8,637 nt of DNA from Anaerolineaceae bacterium (lineage in GTDB: Bacteria > Chloroflexota > Anaerolineae > 4572-78): NCBI GenBank assembly GCA_024762375.1, contig JANTHQ010000057.1, forward strand, positions 1 to 8,637. Direction: 5' to 3'. Shown piece after piece: positions 6,293 through 8,637 of this stretch. The notes below the pieces were generated by a model. It saw nothing but the letters and a program-made list of their open reading frames with translations, made no database searches and was not told where the DNA came from. The position numbers and the translations under genes were made by a program. Numbering within the stretch: the first letter of the stretch is position 1; every line of letters begins with the position of its first letter.

Positions 6293-6784
6293 TTAGATGA
6301 ACAGTACCTGTGCGCCTTCGCTCATTTCCATAAATTCCATCGCGCCGATGACATCATCCACTTCATCGAACAAATCGTCTTTTTCCAGATGCATCATATC
6401 CATCGCCATTCGGCAGCTGTACAACTTGCCCCCGGCATCGTGGATCATTTCAAGATATTCATCCACCGGCGGGAAGTCCAGTTTCTCGATGGTTTTTTGC
6501 ATCATCGAAGATGCCATCGCGGTAACGCCCGGCAGCACGCCCAAGATGTTGGGCATCCCCATGCTGGGGTTGCCCAGCGGCGTGGCTCTCAGGTGTTTCA
6601 TTTTCTTTTTGTTGATGATGTCCAGCCCCCAGAAGGTGAAGAACATCGTAACATCGATGCCTTCCATCAGTGCGGCATTTGCCAGCACCAGCCCGGGGTA
6701 CGCCATATCGAGCGTGCCTTTTGAGCAGATGATGCACAGTTTGCGTTCTGCGCTGTTTCCGTTGCCATTTCCATTTTCCGACAT
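6293..6784 (-). CDS. dsrE2: DsrE2-type sulfur carrier protein (DsrE/F/H-like superfamily)
   Basis: This 163-residue protein matches the DsrE2 pattern as I know it: SKGTLDMAYPGLVLANAA after the first strand, the signature FFTFWGLDIINKKK (about 48-61), a middle region rich in Gly, Pro and Met, then YSCRMAMDMM (about 122-131), and a C-terminus ending in VLFI. Its cysteines are C17, C20 and C124; C124 occupies the place of the conserved family cysteine that carries sulfane sulfur. The first 14 residues are a low-complexity Asn/Gly tail, with no signal peptide or membrane helix, so it is cytoplasmic. It is the last gene of the sqr operon, 67 bases after the DsrC-like gene, with CAGGAG (6792-6797) before its ATG. 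DsrE2 proteins often occur with TusA or DsrC and rhodanese; no TusA is present here. Likely role: accept or hand on persulfide sulfur inside the cell. Confidence 0.87.
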   Translation of the reverse strand: MSENGNGNGNSAERKLCIICSKGTLDMAYPGLVLANAALMEGIDVTMFFTFWGLDIINKKKMKHLRATPLGNPSMGMPNILGVLPGVTAMASSMMQKTIEKLDFPPVDEYLEMIHDAGGKLYSCRMAMDMMHLEKDDLFDEVDDVIGAMEFMEMSEGAQVLFI

Positions 6785-6791
6785 TTTTCTT

Positions 6792-6840
6792 CTCCTGTTC
6801 AGGATTATATGTTGGTGAACCTGATGCCCGCTGGCTCAGG
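6792..6840 (-). promoter_or_regulatory. Intercistronic region before dsrE2 with competing short helices
   Basis: In the transcript, CCTGA (6840-6836) can pair with TCAGG (6824-6820), reinforced by GCC/GGC. The same TCAGG can instead pair with a second CCTGA (6803-6799). That second copy can also fold back on the AGGA of the dsrE2 ribosome site (6792-6797). The pairings exclude one another. The stems are short, so a regulatory role is only a suggestion. Confidence 0.25.
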
Positions 6841-6851
6841 AAAAATCCAAT

Positions 6852-7166
6852 TTAGATGCAGCCGGTCGGTTTGCTCAGTCCGGCAATTTTAGCGACTTTT
6901 TTCGCCGGGCCTTTCGGGAAGAGTTTGTAGATTTCTTTGGTCGGCACGCCGCCAACTTTGGTGATGCGCCGCAGGGTGGGTACTGTGCCCGTTTCGCTAA
7001 AATCTTTGCGGACGAATTCAATCACGTCCCAGTGGCGGTCGGTCAGTTCGATGCCGAGTTCGGCGGCGATGGCCTGAGCGACGTCACGATTCCAGTCATC
7101 GGGGTTGGTCAAAAAGCCTTCGGCGTCTACTTCAAGGTTTAATCCTGCAATTGCTTGAACGGTCAT
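6852..7166 (-). CDS. tusE: DsrC/TusE-family sulfur relay protein lacking the second redox cysteine
   Basis: This 104-residue cytoplasmic protein has the complete DsrC/TusE fold pattern: a short beta-hairpin start (LNLEVDAEGFL), DWNRDVAQAIA, the HWDVIEFVRKDF segment (about 45-56), PTLRRITK, LFPKGPAKK, and the mobile C-terminal arm IAGLSKPTGCI. The penultimate residue, C103 (CysA), is present and can carry a persulfide. The position 11 residues earlier, where true DsrC has CysB, is alanine (A92), and the protein has no other cysteine. CysA-only members are typified by TusE, which relays sulfur for tRNA thiolation. Here there are no tusBCD or mnmA genes and the neighbours are sqr and dsrE2, so a sulfur-oxidation carrier is more likely than tRNA modification. 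AAAGGAG lies before the ATG. The gene follows the DUF1641 gene by 30 bases. Confidence 0.93.
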   Translation of the reverse strand: MTVQAIAGLNLEVDAEGFLTNPDDWNRDVAQAIAAELGIELTDRHWDVIEFVRKDFSETGTVPTLRRITKVGGVPTKEIYKLFPKGPAKKVAKIAGLSKPTGCI

Positions 7167-7196
7167 TTGTAAATCTCCTTTTGGGTGAAAAATAGT

Positions 7197-7877
7197 TTAT
7201 TTTTGTGAAACAGTTTTTAATACGGTTAACGTTTTTGCTAGCCCACGTTTGACGGCGGGGTCGTTCAACTGACGGAGAAGGCTCAACAGTGATACATTGC
7301 CGGTTGGTTCAGTTTGCTGAGCCGTTTCAATGGCAGTGCTTAACATCGTTAAAACTTCGGGTTTTGACAATTCTTTTACTATTGCCAACATCGGTACAAC
7401 ATTGTCGCTAAATTGTTTGAAATCTTCTTCTGTAAATGAGGTGACAACATTGTCCATTACTTTCATGGCACCCTGCGCGAAGGCGAAATATCCTTTGCGT
7501 TCCATCTCATCGAGTTTGTCCATCATTGACAGGAATGCGTCCTGTGTCAGCGGACTGATATCGTTGACCAGTTCCATCGTGCTTTCCAACTGGTCGAGCA
7601 TTTGTTCCAGATTGCGGGTGTTGCGTAAAAGCCGTTTGAACAGGTGCAGAATGTCTTCAAATTGGACGTAACTTTCGACTTCTTCCAATTGTTCCACCGA
7701 AATGCGGAACAAATCGTTGATGATGGGGGTGGCGTCGCTTTTCAATTCTTCCCATTCCAGCCGCCGTTCCTGCTGATGGCGCAATTCGGCGGTGACGAAC
7801 ATCAACTGCTCGGTGAGAAAATCAATTTTGCGGTTCAGTTCTTCTATTGTGGGTGTATCGGTTCGTATCGCATCCAT
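7197..7877 (-). CDS. DUF1641-type helical protein in the sqr operon
   Basis: This 226-residue, mostly alpha-helical, acidic protein has no signal peptide, membrane helix or cysteine, so it is a soluble cytoplasmic protein without its own redox centre. Residues about 10-50 (IEELNRKIDFLTEQLMFVTA and onward) look like a coiled coil. The last 26 residues (LRQLNDPAVKRGLAKTLTVL and onward) fit the C-terminal pattern of DUF1641 (YjgD-like) proteins, where a DPxVxRGL motif precedes a hydrophobic helix. DUF1641 genes are known next to formate dehydrogenase and, in several sulfur oxidisers, next to sulfide:quinone oxidoreductase; their function is not established. The gene starts 10 bases after the sqr stop, and its ribosome site TAGGAG overlaps that stop codon, so translation is probably coupled. 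A scaffold or accessory role for SQR is inferred only. Confidence 0.72.
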   Translation of the reverse strand: MDAIRTDTPTIEELNRKIDFLTEQLMFVTAELRHQQERRLEWEELKSDATPIINDLFRISVEQLEEVESYVQFEDILHLFKRLLRNTRNLEQMLDQLESTMELVNDISPLTQDAFLSMMDKLDEMERKGYFAFAQGAMKVMDNVVTSFTEEDFKQFSDNVVPMLAIVKELSKPEVLTMLSTAIETAQQTEPTGNVSLLSLLRQLNDPAVKRGLAKTLTVLKTVSQK

Positions 7878-7887
7878 TGCGGCGCTC

Positions 7888-8637
7888 CTATAACCACTTT
7901 CCGGCCATCGTCATTTGTGCGGTGATGGGCATTTCTTTTCCTTTGAGTAGAATATTCCAGTACATCCAGCGGAACATCATTTTTCCCCAGTGGTTCATTT
8001 CTGATTCTTGCAGCAGCGAGAAAGGGCCAATGCCGGGCAGCGGGAATTTTCCGGGCAGCGGTTCCACATCGTAATTAAAATCGATGAGAATGCCTTTGCC
8101 GAAGCCGCTTTCGATATAACAGTTGGCGTGCCCGTCGAATTTTTCCAGCATTTCCAGTCCGTCAATATAACGCGGGAAGTTTTCGGCGAAAATATCAGCG
8201 GCGAAGTGTGCGACCGACCCGGCTTTCGATGTGGGCAGGTTGGCGGCATCGCCGAGGGCAAAAATGTTGTCGAATTGTTTCGACAGGAAGGTGTGTTTGT
8301 CCACCGGCACGAAGTTCAGGTCGTCGCCCAGTCCGGATTTGCCGATGACATCTGCGCCCATATTGATGGGAACGGTGATGAGCAGGTCGTATTCCACTTC
8401 CTCTTCTTCATACGAAACGATTTTTTTCGCATCCGGCTCAACCCGTTCGATGTTGAATTCTGGCACAAGATGGATGTTTTTCTCCTCTAGCGTGTTGCCG
8501 AGCAGTTTTGCGGCGCGGGGTTTGGTGAACGCGCCCGGCAGTGGCGTGACCAGCGTCAGTTCCACTTTGTCGCGCATCCCTTTGTCGTGGAAATACCAGT
8601 CGGCCAAAAAGATGAATTCCAGCGGGGCGACGGGGCA
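7888..8637 (-). CDS. sqr: Sulfide:quinone oxidoreductase-like flavoprotein, N-terminus outside the window
   Basis: The reading frame runs off the right edge without a credible start. About 250 C-terminal residues of an expected 380-430 are visible. The edge residues CPVAPLEFIF match the SQR segment bearing the middle redox cysteine, so codon 8635-8637 is probably that Cys. The FAD-binding motif IFALGDAANLPTSKAGSVAH (about 8211-8277) is the C-terminal signature of the SQR/FCC/NDH-2 flavoprotein family. The only other visible cysteine is in ANCYIESGFGKGILIDFNY (about 8090-8150), the place of the C-terminal catalytic Cys of SQR. The last 50 residues (NHWGKMMFRWMYWNILL) form an amphipathic, aromatic region that would bind the membrane near quinone. 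SQR oxidises sulfide to persulfide or polysulfide sulfur and reduces quinone. The two cysteines argue against NDH-2. The subtype is unresolved. Confidence 0.83.
   Translation of the reverse strand, partial: CPVAPLEFIFLADWYFHDKGMRDKVELTLVTPLPGAFTKPRAAKLLGNTLEEKNIHLVPEFNIERVEPDAKKIVSYEEEEVEYDLLITVPINMGADVIGKSGLGDDLNFVPVDKHTFLSKQFDNIFALGDAANLPTSKAGSVAHFAADIFAENFPRYIDGLEMLEKFDGHANCYIESGFGKGILIDFNYDVEPLPGKFPLPGIGPFSLLQESEMNHWGKMMFRWMYWNILLKGKEMPITAQMTMAGKWL

Noticed and set aside
6297..6818. Plus-strand open frames (185 and 173 codons) opposite dsrE2
   Set aside because: dsrE2 on the minus strand carries the family signatures and a good ribosome site. The plus-strand frames have neither and run through the terminator or the intercistronic region.
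1..8637. Search for CRISPR arrays, tRNA genes, transposase genes and long direct repeats
   Set aside because: None was seen by eye. The only repeats are short inverted repeats at promoters and terminators.

Overview
The window is bacterial DNA of roughly balanced base composition, with compact operons, clear AGGAG-type ribosome binding sites and intrinsic terminators. It holds three transcription units facing one central terminator. The gene set is a ferric-type binding-protein ABC transporter, an octaheme cytochrome c with a membrane cytochrome b, and a sulfide:quinone oxidoreductase operon with DsrE2/DsrC-type sulfur carriers. This suggests a free-living chemotrophic bacterium that handles reduced sulfur compounds and uses multiheme cytochromes. 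A filamentous Chloroflexota (Anaerolineae/Ardenticatenia-like) is my best guess from gene style, but the sequence alone does not prove it.

Region 1 (1-3646, plus strand) is the end of a periplasmic substrate-binding protein gene, a strong hairpin at 113-139, a large two-module permease (171-2504) and its ATPase (2553-3629). Together they form an FbpABC-like importer, most likely for Fe3+. The permease is much longer than usual because about 170 extra, mostly hydrophobic residues sit inside its second module. A 15-bp bidirectional terminator at 3647-3682 separates this operon from the next.

Region 2 (3703-6190, minus strand) reads from a well-formed -35/-10 promoter (6121-6149). It runs through a leader of about 130 nt into an eight-heme cytochrome of the octaheme tetrathionate reductase family (4318-5982), then a four-helix cytochrome b (3703-4311). 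The promoter has inverted repeats on both sides, and the leader carries a perfect Shine-Dalgarno sequence with no start codon behind it.

Region 3 (6213-8637, minus strand) is a sulfur operon in the order sqr-like flavoprotein (N-terminus outside the window), a DUF1641-type helical protein, a DsrC/TusE-like carrier with only the terminal cysteine, and a DsrE2-type carrier. It ends in an intrinsic terminator at 6213-6260. The genes are tightly spaced (10, 30 and 67 bases).

Working model (inference): SQR oxidises sulfide to persulfide/polysulfide and reduces quinone, DsrE2 and the DsrC-like protein accept or move the sulfane sulfur, and DUF1641 supports SQR. The neighbouring cytochrome b/octaheme pair links the quinone pool to a periplasmic sulfur-oxyanion or nitrogen-oxide substrate. 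Iron import next door would supply heme and cofactor needs. No tRNA, rRNA, CRISPR array, insertion sequence or clear sign of recent transfer was seen.
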